A DNA stretch of 64,000 nt from Prado023 sp963818445. GTDB taxonomy: Bacteria; Actinomycetota; Actinomycetes; S36-B12; CAIYMF01. The notes beneath the pieces are model-generated. The model saw only the letters and a list, made by a program, of their open reading frames with translations. It did no database searches and was not told the origin of the DNA. Position 1 is the stretch's first letter. Each line of letters begins with the position of its first letter. This document shows positions 1-9,369 of the stretch, one piece after another. Position numbers and translations under genes: made by a program. The DNA is taken from positions 1-64,000 of the forward strand of contig CAWFSG010000020.1 in the NCBI GenBank assembly GCA_963818445.1, read 5' to 3'.

Positions 1-1242
1 ACCGTCGACGACTCCACGGTCGTGGTCCTTCCGTTCGCCGTGGTTGGGGACGTTCGGGCTGACCTGGTCGCCACGACGATCAGCGAGGTGATCGTCCATC
101 GCCTGGCCACGTTCCCCGGCCTGCGGGTCATCGGGCCGGCCACCGCGCGGTCGCAGGACCCCCGCCTCATCGGCCGGGAGCTCGGCGGGCGGTTCGTCCT
201 GCAGGGCTCGCTCGGATTCCGCGACGGGCTGGTACGGCTCAGTGCCCGCCTGACCGACGCCACCCGCGGTGACTTGGTCTGGGCCGGAACCGAGACGGTC
301 GACGCCGGGACCCTGCACGGGTTCGAGGTGGAGGAGCACTGGGCTGCCGGCGTCGCGGCCGAGATCGGCGACTACGCCGGGGTGGTCTACCGTCGCGCGG
401 CGCAGAGGCCCGCAGCCTCGGTGGACCCCGGGGAGTATGCGGCGAGGCTGGCCTTCCAGGCCTACATCGAGGGCGGCACCCCCGCGACCCTGATGGCTGC
501 CGACGACGCACTCGCGACAGCCATGGACGCAGGCATCCGGTCGCCAGTCATCCTGGCCATGCGGGGAAGCACCCGCGCCGCGCAAGCCGCCCACGGGATG
601 TCCACGGACCAGGAGGCAGACCTGGCCGCGGCTGAGCAGCTGGCACGAGAGGCACTGGCTGAGGATCCCGGAATCGGTCACGCACACGTGGTCCTCGGCA
701 CGGTCGCCCTCACCCGGCACCAGTGGGACCTTGCCCGCAAGCACGCAGGGGACGCGGCGCTGGCCAGCCCCTTCCACCCAACTACCCTCGCCGCCGCGGG
801 CTCGCTGATCGCCTACGCCGGGGATTGGGACCAGGGCGTGGCACTGCTGCGGGAATCCCTACGGCTGAACCCGCTGCACCCCGGCTACCTGCACACACTC
901 CTGGCCCAGGACCGACTCATGGTCGACGACGACACGGCAGCGCTGGCTGAGTCCAGCCTCATCCACGCTCCCGGCGCGATCTGGGGTCCACTTCTGCGGG
1001 CCATGGCGCTCGTCGGTCTCGGGCACCAGGATCAGGCGCGACGCGAGATGGATGCGGTGCTGGCGATCGAGCCGACATTCCTCGACGATCCCGTGGCGAC
1101 GTTCACCCGCTCACGCCACCCTGACCGACGAGCAGATCGGCGCATTGCTGCGCCACCTCGAGGCCTTCCGGACACCTGCGGACAGCTGACCGCCCTGCTT
1201 CACCTGTCCCGCTCGCTGCCCCAGATGTCCTCCAGACGCTGA
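1..1242 (+). CDS. FlgO/TolB-N-like TPR protein, 5' end outside window
   Basis: The reading frame is open from base 1, so the start lies upstream. The visible part carries the TolB-N/FlgO-like domain (motif VVLPFAV, then LGGRFVLQGS) followed by TPR-type helices (residues about 190-350) ending in FLDDPVATFTR. It is a close paralogue of the minus-strand gene at 4425-6006, which shows the missing N-terminal domain. Compared with that copy, one extra C near 1110 shifts the frame; the intact frame would stop at 1187-1189 with a C-terminus like RTPADS instead of the Arg-rich tail read here to 1242. The N-terminal motif seen in the paralogue also occurs in proteobacterial TolB-N/TPR proteins near adenylate cyclases. 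The function is unknown; a regulatory or scaffolding role is inference. Confidence 0.75.
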   Translation, partial: TVDDSTVVVLPFAVVGDVRADLVATTISEVIVHRLATFPGLRVIGPATARSQDPRLIGRELGGRFVLQGSLGFRDGLVRLSARLTDATRGDLVWAGTETVDAGTLHGFEVEEHWAAGVAAEIGDYAGVVYRRAAQRPAASVDPGEYAARLAFQAYIEGGTPATLMAADDALATAMDAGIRSPVILAMRGSTRAAQAAHGMSTDQEADLAAAEQLAREALAEDPGIGHAHVVLGTVALTRHQWDLARKHAGDAALASPFHPTTLAAAGSLIAYAGDWDQGVALLRESLRLNPLHPGYLHTLLAQDRLMVDDDTAALAESSLIHAPGAIWGPLLRAMALVGLGHQDQARREMDAVLAIEPTFLDDPVATFTRSRHPDRRADRRIAAPPRGLPDTCGQLTALLHLSRSLPQMSSRR

Positions 1243-1273
1243 TGGGCCCCCGCTCACGAGGCGGGGGCCATCA
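1240..1273. terminator. Bidirectional hairpin terminator
   Basis: An inverted repeat TGATGGGCCCCCGC / GCGGGGGCCATCA (one unpaired base) with a short loop lies between the convergent TPR gene and the peptidase lipoprotein gene. There is no strong U-tract. Confidence 0.6.
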
Positions 1274-1285
1274 GCGTGCCGTCGG

Positions 1286-3208
1286 CTACTGGCCCAGTTC
1301 GATGCTCTCCAGCATGGCCGGCAGGTCGTTTGCGCGGAAGACGGATTCCAGCGTGCCGGCGTCGGAGTACAGGGCGGTGAACACGTAGGTGCCGTTCTTG
1401 TCGCTGAAGGCATACGCGTCGATCCCGCCTCCTGGTTTGAACCCGTCGGCCGTCCCGGTGAAGTGCCGCGAGGGCCGGCCCGCGATCTTCGGTCCGTCGG
1501 TGATCTCACCGACCGGCGTGAAGCTCTCGACGAGCTTCGTGAGATCGGTGAGGGCCTTGTCGGGATCCTGCGTGGCCAGCGCCTGCATGAGCACCAGGGT
1601 CGTCAGGCCCTGGTACTGACCCGGCCCCTGCTCGATCACGTCCACGGGCAGGGTAGCGGTCAGCGATGCCTTGCCGTCCTCGCTGGTGACGGTCGGCGTC
1701 GGTGCGACGAGCATCCCCGTGCTCGGGTTGATGCACGAGGTGTCCAGCGTCGACGTCGGATCATCGGCGAACGCCGCAAGGACCGTCAGCGAGCAGGCAT
1801 CCCCGGGAATCTGGATGTGCGTGCCAGCCGGGATGGTCACGTTGGTGACCTTCGTCAGGCCGTTGACGACCGTGTCACCGCCCGAGACCGGGGTGAAGGG
1901 ATCCAGGCCGCCCTGCAGTAGGAGCGTCGGGAGGTCACCGGCCAGCGGGGTGTCCGTCGAGTCGGGGAGCTGGGTCAGGCCCAGCGCATCGCAGGCATCG
2001 GCATCCCGGGTGGCCTGGTCGACAACGAGTCCCGCGTAGAGCGGGTCGACCCCATCGGCGGCGGCGGTGATGTCCGCCTGCGTCATCGGGTCGTCCGAGC
2101 AGTTGATCGCGTAGTGCTGCACTTCCGCCGAGTTCGACGGCACCAGACGCGCGGCGACCGACGGGGCAAGGGCGTATTGGAGGTCACCAGCACTCATCCG
2201 GTAGACGAGGGAGGGGAGCTTCTGGTTGAAGCCCGGCGCGGCCATGGCGTCCGAGAGGGCCGCCATCGCCGTCTGGCCGTTCACCACGACGTCGGTGGGC
2301 GTGCCCTCAAGGTCGACCGAGAGCGTCACGGGGGCCGCGTTGAGCGAGTCGACGACCTTGCGGAGCTCACCCTCGGGATCGGGGTAGGCCGCATTGCAGG
2401 CCTCATCGGCGGCGCAGGCATCCCAGATCTGGGTGAACGAGCCGGGGATGTCGGTGACCTGGATCATCTTGGTCGCCGTCAGGGGCACGACCCCGTCGAG
2501 GGCCACGCCGGCGACCAGGTCAGGGTGCTCCTTCGCGAGGAACTGGCCGAGCTGGGTGCCGTACGAGGCGCCGTAGTAGACGATCTTGTCGTATCCGAGC
2601 GCTGCGCTGATGTCCGCGACGTCAGCCGCATTCTCGCTGGTCGTGTAGGCGCTCAGATCGACGCCCTGGGCCGTGAAGTCGTCGATGCAGGCCTGGTACG
2701 CGGTCCGTCGAGCCTCGCGGATCTCCTCATCTGTGGACCCGGCCAGCAGGCCAGCAGGCCCGGCCTCGTTGTAGGCGGGGCAGTCGAGGAACGGCTCAGC
2801 GAGCTTGGTCCCGCGCTGGGTGAAGAAGACGAAGTCGTGGTTCTGGAGCAGGGGCTCGTGCTTCAGGACGTTGGCCTGCGTCGCCGTCCCGAACCCCGGG
2901 CCACCCGGGCCACCCGAACCGCGCACCACCGGCAGACCGGGGTTGTCGCCGATCGCCTTCACCCGCAGGACGGCCAGCTTGGTGGTGCGATCGCTGCCAC
3001 TCGTGCGGTTCTCGGGCACCGTGACGTAGCCGCAGTCGGCAACGTCCGCGAAGAAGGGGTCGAGACCGAGGGTCTCGCAGCCCACGGTCTCGAACGCCGC
3101 CGCCGGCTGCGTGACCTGTGCGGGTTCACCGCCCTGGTTCGTGCACGCCGACAGGAGCACTGCGGCGCCGGCGAGAATGGCGGGTCCCACGAATGTCTTG
3201 CGGCGCAC
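1286..3208 (-). CDS. Secreted tripeptidyl-aminopeptidase-like alpha/beta-hydrolase lipoprotein
   Basis: A 640-residue exported serine hydrolase of the SlpD/SlpE/TAP family, which removes N-terminal di- or tripeptides outside the cell. An N-terminal signal ends in lipobox LSAC, so it should be a lipoprotein. The nucleophile motif GASYG, the acid motif GGLDPFTP and the His motif AGTHIQIPG are present, with the TAP-like C-terminal region around residues 400-490. Residues about 510-640 form an extra domain not usual in the family, resembling LpqN/Mog1-type folds (inference). The start used is GTG 3208. A better RBS (GAGGAG) precedes an ATG at 3258-3260 in a frame offset by one base, so the true start may be there with an indel between. 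The gene is divergent from the CPBP gene. Confidence 0.85.
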   Translation of the reverse strand: MRRKTFVGPAILAGAAVLLSACTNQGGEPAQVTQPAAAFETVGCETLGLDPFFADVADCGYVTVPENRTSGSDRTTKLAVLRVKAIGDNPGLPVVRGSGGPGGPGFGTATQANVLKHEPLLQNHDFVFFTQRGTKLAEPFLDCPAYNEAGPAGLLAGSTDEEIREARRTAYQACIDDFTAQGVDLSAYTTSENAADVADISAALGYDKIVYYGASYGTQLGQFLAKEHPDLVAGVALDGVVPLTATKMIQVTDIPGSFTQIWDACAADEACNAAYPDPEGELRKVVDSLNAAPVTLSVDLEGTPTDVVVNGQTAMAALSDAMAAPGFNQKLPSLVYRMSAGDLQYALAPSVAARLVPSNSAEVQHYAINCSDDPMTQADITAAADGVDPLYAGLVVDQATRDADACDALGLTQLPDSTDTPLAGDLPTLLLQGGLDPFTPVSGGDTVVNGLTKVTNVTIPAGTHIQIPGDACSLTVLAAFADDPTSTLDTSCINPSTGMLVAPTPTVTSEDGKASLTATLPVDVIEQGPGQYQGLTTLVLMQALATQDPDKALTDLTKLVESFTPVGEITDGPKIAGRPSRHFTGTADGFKPGGGIDAYAFSDKNGTYVFTALYSDAGTLESVFRANDLPAMLESIELGQ

Positions 3209-3345
3209 GATGACTCCGGACTGTGAAGCGTCCGGAGTCGGTTGGGCGGTGGACGGTCATGATCTCCTCCTCGGGGCAGGCGCCTGCGGTAGGGCCGTGG
3301 CTGGACGCTAAGGGCGCGCGTGCCATGGCAGGGCACCGCTGGAGG

Positions 3346-3360
3346 CCGTAACGGTTACGC
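3346..3360. promoter_or_regulatory. Palindromic operator candidate, copy 1
   Basis: CCGTAACGGTTACGC contains the inverted repeat CGTAAC-G-GTTACG. The 18-mer CGTAACGGTTACGCGGGT starting at 3347 is repeated exactly on the other strand upstream of the TPR gene at 6006. It lies between the divergent peptidase and CPBP genes, 35 bases before a -10-like TACATT (3396-3401). Confidence 0.5.
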
Positions 3361-3442
3361 GGGTTTCAGGGGGTGCGCTCGGTGGGCGGCGCCCCTACAT
3401 TCCGGTTCGTAGGAAGCGTCGGACACACACATTGGAGGAACC

Positions 3443-4324
3443 GTGACTTCTACACAGATCGATGCACAGACTCAAGGGGGCCTGCGGGGCTTCCTGAACA
3501 AGGGGGGCTTCTGGCCCCTGCTGTTGGTGGTGGCCGTCTACTTCGCGATCTACCTGCCCGCCGGCAAGGTGGTCGCCAACCTGGCCGACCGCAGCTACAG
3601 CGAGGCCGACACGCTCAGCAGCGTGGGTACCGTCTTCGTCCAGCTGACGGCCGCCCTCATCGTCGGCTCGATCGTGCTGATCGCCTTCACCACGCTTCAT
3701 GGGCTGGAACGCCGAGATCTTCGGCCGCCAGTCGATCTACCGCTCCCGCTGGATGTGGCTCGCGCCCGTGGTGGTGATCATCCCCATCATCATGCGCGTG
3801 TTCGGCATCGACTGGGGTGGGCCCGCCGCTGTCGGTCGTCCTGATGATGCTGGCCACCGGCGCGCTGATCGGCTTCTCCGAGGAGCTGCTGTACCGCGGC
3901 ATCGCGGTGAAGATGCTGCGCTCGGGTGGGCATCGTGAGTTCAGCGTCGCGTGCGGTGTCCACGCTGCTGTTCGCCCTGTCCCACAGCCTCAACATCTTC
4001 AGCGGCGGAGCGCCAAGGACGGTGGCGCTCACGGTCGCCTACACCGTCGGCCTTCGGGATGCTGATGTACCTGTCGATGCGGGTCATCGGCTTCATCGTG
4101 GCGGCGATGGTCCTGCACGGCCTGACCGACCCCACGACGTTCCTCGCCAACGGCGGCCTCCCGGACAAGGTGGTGGCGGACACGCAGCTCCGTCGTCGGG
4201 CTGCCCGCCACTGGCCGGCGGCTACCAGCTGTTCCTGCTCATCCCCGTCGCGGTCATCATGGGGTTCTTCGTCCGGGGCAAGGTGGGCGAGCCCAAGGCG
4301 ACGAAGGCGCAGGCGGCTGCCTGA
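3443..4324 (+). pseudogene. CPBP-family intramembrane metalloprotease, five frameshifts
   Basis: Starts MTSTQIDAQTQ with an upstream GGAGGAACC RBS and three or more membrane segments. The CPBP (CAAX protease/bacteriocin-processing) motifs are all recognisable but in different frames: SEELLYRG (EExxxR), FALSHSLN (FxxxH) and LHGLTD (HxxxD). The frame changes near 3695, 3815, 3928, 4044 and 4187; four are single-base insertions next to short G/C/T runs and the last is a loss of one base. The C-terminus FVRGKVGEPKATKAQAAA is intact. All catalytic motifs survive despite five indels, so this is either a very recent pseudogene or a locally poor assembly. The family includes prenyl-protein proteases and immunity-type membrane proteases; the substrate is unknown. 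Confidence 0.75.
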
Positions 4325-4338
4325 CCCCCACCCACGAT

Positions 4339-4381
4339 CCGGTTCGGCCAGCCTGGGGACATCCCGCGCTGGCCGAACCGG
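4339..4381. terminator. Strong hairpin terminator
   Basis: A perfect 14-bp stem CCGGTTCGGCCAGC / GCTGGCCGAACCGG with a 15-base loop sits between the convergent CPBP and TPR genes. Confidence 0.75.
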
Positions 4382-4424
4382 CGTCCGGCAGCCGGGCGGG
4401 AAGGTCCCCGGTCGAGCAGCCCGC

Positions 4425-6006
4425 TCAGCTCTCGGCCGGGGTCCGGAAGAGCTCGAGGTGGCGCAGCAACGCGCTGATCTGCGCGTCGGTCAGGTTGGTG
4501 TAGCGGGTGAACGTCGCCACGGGGTCGTCGAGGAAGGTCGGGTCGATCGCCAGCACCTCGTCCATCTCGTGCCGTGCCTGGTCCGTGTGCCCGAGGCCGG
4601 CGAGCGCCATCGCCCGGTACAGCGGGCCCCAGGTCGCGCCGGGGGAGTGGATGAGGCTCGCCTCGGCCAGCGCTGCGGCGTCGTCGTCGACCATGAGTCC
4701 GGTCCTGGGCCAGCAGCGTGTGCATGTACCCGGGGTGCAGGGGGTTCAGCCGCAGGGATTCACGCAGCAGTGCCACGCCCTGCTCCCAGTCCCCGGCATT
4801 GGCGATCAGGGTGCCGGCCGTTGCCAGGAAGGTCGGGTGGAAGGGGCAGGCCCGCGCCGCGTCCGCCGCGTGCTTGCGGGCAAGGTCCCACTGGTGGCGG
4901 ATGAGGGCGACCGTGCCGAGCACCGTGTGTGCGTGACCGCTGCCCGGATCCTCGGCCAGGGCCTGACGCGCCAGCTGCTCAGCCGCGGCCAGGTCGGCCT
5001 CCGGGTCCGTGGACATGCCGTAGGCGGCTTGGACGGCACGGGTGCTTCCCCGCATCGCGAGGATCACCGGTGACCGGATGCCTGAGTCCATGGCCGTCGC
5101 CAGCGCGTCGTCGGCAGCCCGCAGCGTCGCGTGGTTGCCCTCCTCGATGTAAGCCCGGAAGGCCAGCCTCGCCGCATACTCCCGGGGATCCACCGAGGCT
5201 GAGGGCTTCTGCGCCGCGCGCCGGTAGACCACCCCGGCGTAGTCGCCCAGCTCGGCCGCGACGCCGGCAGCCCACTGCTCCTCCACCTCGAACCCCGTCA
5301 GGGTCCCGGCGTCGATGGTCTCCGTCGCTGCCCAGACGACGTCACCGTGGGAGGCATCGGTCAGGCGTGCGCTGAGCCGGACCAACGGATCGCGGAATCC
5401 GACCGAGCCCTGGAGCACGAATCGGCCGCCAAGATCCCGGCCGATCCGACGCGGATCCTGCGACCGCGCCGTGGCCGGCCCGATGACCCGCAGACCGGGG
5501 AACGTGGCCAGGCGCTGGGCGATCAGCTCGCTGATCGTCGTGGCGACGAGGTCGGCCCGGGTGTCCCCGGACACCGCGAACTGGACGACCACGACCGTCG
5601 AGTCGACGTCCTTGCCCTCCACCGCGGTCGCCGGCTCCGTGGGCGCCGACCTGACGAATCGCGGGACATAGGAACCTGAGGGCAGCTCGATGCGAACTCG
5701 ATCCGCCCGGCCCTCCTCGGCGTAGTACTCCTCCAGCGACTTGCGGACCCGACCGGCACGGACCCGGACCGAGGCATCGAACCGGCCGTCGAACGTGTCC
5801 GAACGCCCGAGCGCCCTTCGGCCCACGGTCCGCTCGGACAGCCGCTCAGCCCGCCCGGCCAGAGTCTCGGTCACGATGTAGGCCAGGAAGTCCCGGGAGC
5901 GGGGCGACTTGCTCATCGCGGCACTGCCCAGCACCTTCGTGAGCTCGATGACGACCTCCGACGCGTCGTGTGGCGGCAGGGGCGCATCGTTCGCGACTGC
6001 ATCCAC
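4425..6006 (-). CDS. FlgO/TolB-N-like TPR protein (one frameshift)
   Basis: Reconstructed length is about 526 residues. Domain order: an N-terminal domain (residues about 15-115; motifs FLAYIVTETLAGR, ASVRVRAGRVRKSLEEYY and ELPSGSYVPRF) seen in TolB-N/TPR proteins; the FlgO/TolB-N-like domain (VVVVQFAVSGD, LGGRFVLQGSVG); then TPR helices. Relative to the paralogue at 1-1242, an extra G near 4696 (CAGGACCGGACTCATGG) shifts the frame, and the unshifted remainder ends at 4425 with LLRHLELFRTPAES. The start is GTG 6006, with a -10-like TAGCCT at 6051-6046 and the palindrome at 6071-6085 just upstream. It is divergent from the AIM24 gene. The N-terminal domain could bind DNA, but I have no direct evidence. 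Confidence 0.75.
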
Positions 6007-6070
6007 GTGCTCGCACCGTCCTCGGGGCTCGGCCAGACGAGTCGAAGGCTACCAAAGCGCGACAGGACCC

Positions 6071-6085
6071 GCGTAACGGTTACGC
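6071..6085. promoter_or_regulatory. Palindromic operator candidate, copy 2
   Basis: GCGTAACGGTTACGC is a 15-bp inverted repeat with a one-base centre, about 20 bases upstream of the -10-like hexamer of the minus-strand TPR gene, so over its -35 region. It matches the copy at 3346-3360. Confidence 0.55.
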
Positions 6086-6213
6086 GCCGGATCGCGCGAC
6101 TGGAGGACCAGTCCCGGGCAATAGCCTGCCCGTGGCCGCAGGGCAGCTCGCAGAGGGACGAGCGAGCGCCTGGGCCGTCGAGCACATCAACCACAGGGAA
6201 TGGAGAGTCTCGC

Positions 6214-6894
6214 ATGCAGGTGGAGATCAGTTCGGGACCGGCGTTCGCGTTCGGTGAGATCACGTTGCCCGCGGGTGGTGCGGTGCGGGTCGAGGCGGGG
6301 GCGATGGCGATGACCCGCGGCGACGTGCAGATGGCCACGTCCACCCAGGGTGGGTTCATGAAGGGCCTCAAGCGCTCGTTCGGCGGGGAGAGCTTCTTCG
6401 TCAACGACTTCTCCTCGGCCACCGGCGGAGTCGTCGCCGTGGCGGCGGCGCTGCCCGGTGACATGAGCCTGGTGACCCTGGACGGGTCCGGCGCCCTGCT
6501 GGTCCAGTCCGGCTCCTGGATCGCCTCGGAGACCAGCGTGGACGTGGACGCGAAGTGGGGCGGCGGCAAGACGTTCTTCAGTGGTGAGGGGCTGGTCCTG
6601 CTGCGCTGCACTGGCACTGGTGAGCTGCTGATGTCGGCCTACGGCGCCATCCGCTCCTACATGCTGGCCCCGGGCGAGAAGATGACGTTGGACACCGGGC
6701 ATGTGGTCGCGTTCGACGACACGGTGCAGTACACGGTCCGCAAGGCCGGCAGTTGGAAGTCCACGATCCTCGGCGGCGAGGGCCTGGTCACCGACTTCAC
6801 CGGCCCCGGCCGGCTGTGGCTGCAGACCCGCAGCAGCAGCGATCTCATCGGCTGGATCCAGAGCAAGCTCCCACCGCCCGCCTCCCGCAGCTGA
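6214..6894 (+). CDS. AIM24 / TIGR00266 family protein
   Basis: A 226-residue all-beta protein of the AIM24 (PF01987) family: an early glycine-rich strand motif, GGFMKGLKRSFGGESFFVN, and a late LGGEGLVTDFTGPGRLWLQTR, both typical of the family. No signal peptide. The start ATG 6214 has GGAGAG eight bases upstream. The biochemical role of bacterial AIM24 proteins is not settled. The membrane hydrolase gene follows about 100 bases downstream in the same direction. Confidence 0.9.
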   Translation: MQVEISSGPAFAFGEITLPAGGAVRVEAGAMAMTRGDVQMATSTQGGFMKGLKRSFGGESFFVNDFSSATGGVVAVAAALPGDMSLVTLDGSGALLVQSGSWIASETSVDVDAKWGGGKTFFSGEGLVLLRCTGTGELLMSAYGAIRSYMLAPGEKMTLDTGHVVAFDDTVQYTVRKAGSWKSTILGGEGLVTDFTGPGRLWLQTRSSSDLIGWIQSKLPPPASRS

Positions 6895-6990
6895 CGACCT
6901 CGCGACCACCGGTCGGGGATTGTTGACGCCCGCTTCGGACCCTCCGTGCCGGCGGCCGATTGCCAGCGCAGCCACCACGAAGGGACACCC

Positions 6991-8727
6991 ATGATCACCG
7001 AGGCCGATGTGCCGACCCACGACCTGCCCCAGGCCCAGGCGGGGGTCCGCGGTCGGAAGCACCGCATCCTCAATCCGTCCCTATCCGGGGCCGGGGTGGT
7101 GGTGGGGGCGTTCTTCTTCGCGGTCTCGCTGTTGCCCTCGCTGTTGCCCCGGGCGCCCTACGTCCAGGGGGTGGTGTCCGGGATCACCCTGATGATCGGG
7201 TACGGCCTCGGTGCGGGTGGCCAGGCCCTGTGGGACTACCTGGAGATCCCGAAGCTCAAGGGCAGGGCGCGCACGATCGTGCTAGGTCTGCTGGTGGCGT
7301 TAGTCGCGTTGTCGGTTGTGCGGGGAAGCTGGCAGCACGTCGGCTGGCAGAACGACACACGTGAGCTGTTCGGGATGGAGCCGGTCTCCCCGACGATCTG
7401 GCCGGTGATCATCGCCGTGACGCTGCTGGTCGCGGGGCTGATCCTGATCGTGTCGCGGTCGTTGCGGGTCCTGTTCGGCGCGGTTGCGCGCTGGTTGGGC
7501 CGGCACCTGCCGCGTCGGCTGGCGTGGGTCCTGGGCGTCGCTGGATTGCTGGCGCTGTTCTGGTTGCTGCTCACCGGTGTCCTGGTCAATGGGTTCTTCG
7601 CCGGGGCCAACGTGATGTTCTCGGTGCGCGACACCGACACCCCGGCGCCAGTGACGCAGCCGGTGGAGCCCGAGCGCTCGGGCAGTGCGGCGTCGCTGGC
7701 GACGTGGGACACCCTGGGGCGCCAGGGGCGGATCTTCACGGGGTGGGGTCCGCGGGCGGCGCAGATCAACACGTTCTCCGGTGGGGGTGCGAAGGAGCCG
7801 ATCCGCGCCTACGTCGGTTTGAAGTCGGCCGAGACGCTGCAGGAGCGCGCTGACCTGCTTCTGGCGGAGCTGAAGCGGACCGGGGCGTTCGATCGGGAGG
7901 TCCTGGTCGTGGCGACCACCACGGGGACCGGGTTCCTGGACCCCAATGGTGTCGACCCGTTGGAGTACGTGTTCAACGGGGACACCGCGATCGCCGGGGT
8001 GCAGTACTCCTACCTGCCGAGCTGGATCTCGCTGCTGGCCGACCAGGAGGCGGTGAAGGAGACCTCGAGGACGGTGTTCGACACCGTGCACGACTACTGG
8101 GCGACGCTGCCCGAGGAGTCCCGGCCGAAGTTGTACCTGTACGGGTTGTCGCTGGGATCGTTCGGGGTGGAGAGCATCCTGAACTCGATCAGCATCGTCA
8201 ACGAGCCCATCGACGGGGCGCTGATGTCCGGGCCGCCATTCGTCAACGAGCTGCACAAAGAGCTGGAGGACAACCGGCAGGAGGGCACTCCGCCGTGGCA
8301 GCCGATCTTCGAGGACGGGCGCACGGTGCGGTTCACCGCGCAGCAGAACGGGTTCGGCAACACCCCCGGACCGTGGGGCCCGACCCGGCTGGTCTACCTG
8401 CAGCACAACTCGGATCCGGTGGTGTTCTTCGACTACCGGCTGGCGTTCGAGGTGCCCGAGTGGCTCGTGCCCGGGCAGGAGGGCCCGGACATCTCTGAGG
8501 AGATGGGCTGGTTCCCGCTGGTGACGATGTGGCAGGTGGCCCTTGACCTGCCCGGTGCCGGGAACGTGCCAGAGGGGTTCGGACACCTCTACACGCACCG
8601 GGCCAACCTCGAGTCGTGGGTGGAGATCACCCAGCCCGAGGGCTGGACCACGGCCAGGACCGACCAGCTGGTCCCGATCCTGGAGGCCCAGCCCACCTAC
8701 GAGGAGGCAGCTGCCTCCAGCTCCTGA
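6991..8727 (+). CDS. Membrane alpha/beta-hydrolase (Abhydrolase_9 family)
   Basis: 578 residues. The N-terminal half (residues about 30-215) has four or five membrane spans, matching the Abhydrolase_9 N-terminal module; the C-terminal half is the catalytic domain, with nucleophile motif YGLSLGSFG, acid motif QHNSDPVV and a late GHLYTH supplying the histidine. The family is common in actinobacteria; the substrate is unknown but the membrane anchor suggests lipid or envelope chemistry (inference). The start ATG 6991 follows an AAGGGA RBS. A small inverted repeat (8733-8751) lies after the stop, before the DUF2127 gene, which probably shares the transcript. Confidence 0.85.
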   Translation: MITEADVPTHDLPQAQAGVRGRKHRILNPSLSGAGVVVGAFFFAVSLLPSLLPRAPYVQGVVSGITLMIGYGLGAGGQALWDYLEIPKLKGRARTIVLGLLVALVALSVVRGSWQHVGWQNDTRELFGMEPVSPTIWPVIIAVTLLVAGLILIVSRSLRVLFGAVARWLGRHLPRRLAWVLGVAGLLALFWLLLTGVLVNGFFAGANVMFSVRDTDTPAPVTQPVEPERSGSAASLATWDTLGRQGRIFTGWGPRAAQINTFSGGGAKEPIRAYVGLKSAETLQERADLLLAELKRTGAFDREVLVVATTTGTGFLDPNGVDPLEYVFNGDTAIAGVQYSYLPSWISLLADQEAVKETSRTVFDTVHDYWATLPEESRPKLYLYGLSLGSFGVESILNSISIVNEPIDGALMSGPPFVNELHKELEDNRQEGTPPWQPIFEDGRTVRFTAQQNGFGNTPGPWGPTRLVYLQHNSDPVVFFDYRLAFEVPEWLVPGQEGPDISEEMGWFPLVTMWQVALDLPGAGNVPEGFGHLYTHRANLESWVEITQPEGWTTARTDQLVPILEAQPTYEEAAASSS

Positions 8728-8786
8728 GATGCGGTCCGGACCGACCGGACCGGCAGGGCACCCGGGCGGATGAGGGAGGCGACCTG

Positions 8787-9359
8787 ATGGGACTGCTGCG
8801 TGACAGCTGGGACAGCGGGGACAACGTCAGCCGGGTCTTCGTCGCCGGGGTGGTAGCCAAGGGGATCAACGGGGTGGCCGAGGTCGTGGGGGGCGCTGTC
8901 CTGTTCCTCGTCTCCCGCGACCTGCTGATCGGCCTGCTCGGCGGGGTCGCCGAGTGGATGATGAGCGACGACCCCCGCAACGTCATCGGGCAATGGATCC
9001 TGGACTGGTCGAAGGGTGAGGACCTGTCCGAGGCGTCGATCTCGTTCGTGGCCACCTACCTGCTGCTGCACGGGATCGCGAAGCTGGTGCTGGTCGGTGC
9101 CCTCCTGCGGGGCCGGCTGTGGGCCTACCCTCTGTCGATCGCGGTGCTCGTCGGGTTCATCGGCTACCAGCTCTACGACATCGCCACCGAGGGGCCGAGC
9201 TTCGGGATGATCGCCCTGACCCTGTTCGACATCGTGCTGACGTGGCTGGCCTGGCGGGAGTGGCAGCACCACAAGGAGTCTGGGCTGTTCGACCAGGCCG
9301 CCCCGTCACCCGGCGGCCTCGACCCCCTGACAGGTGTCACCGAGCCGGACGGCGCGTGA
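8787..9359 (+). CDS. DUF2127 membrane protein
   Basis: 190 residues with four predicted membrane segments, a typical DUF2127 (PF09900) layout: VAKGINGVAEVVGG first helix, HGIAKLVLVGALL, then LWAYPLSIAVLVGFIGYQLYDI. RBS GGGAGG precedes ATG 8787. It probably forms an operon with the hydrolase upstream. Function unknown. A second DUF2127 protein is encoded at 22011. It ends only eleven bases from the end of the convergent transporter remnant. Confidence 0.85.
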   Translation: MGLLRDSWDSGDNVSRVFVAGVVAKGINGVAEVVGGAVLFLVSRDLLIGLLGGVAEWMMSDDPRNVIGQWILDWSKGEDLSEASISFVATYLLLHGIAKLVLVGALLRGRLWAYPLSIAVLVGFIGYQLYDIATEGPSFGMIALTLFDIVLTWLAWREWQHHKESGLFDQAAPSPGGLDPLTGVTEPDGA

Positions 9360-9369
9360 GGAGAGGCGA

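Noticed and set aside
2114..3226. 370-codon plus-strand frame opposite the peptidase gene
   Set aside because: Antisense shadow of a well-supported gene; composition is Arg/Gly/Val biased and no family motif is present.
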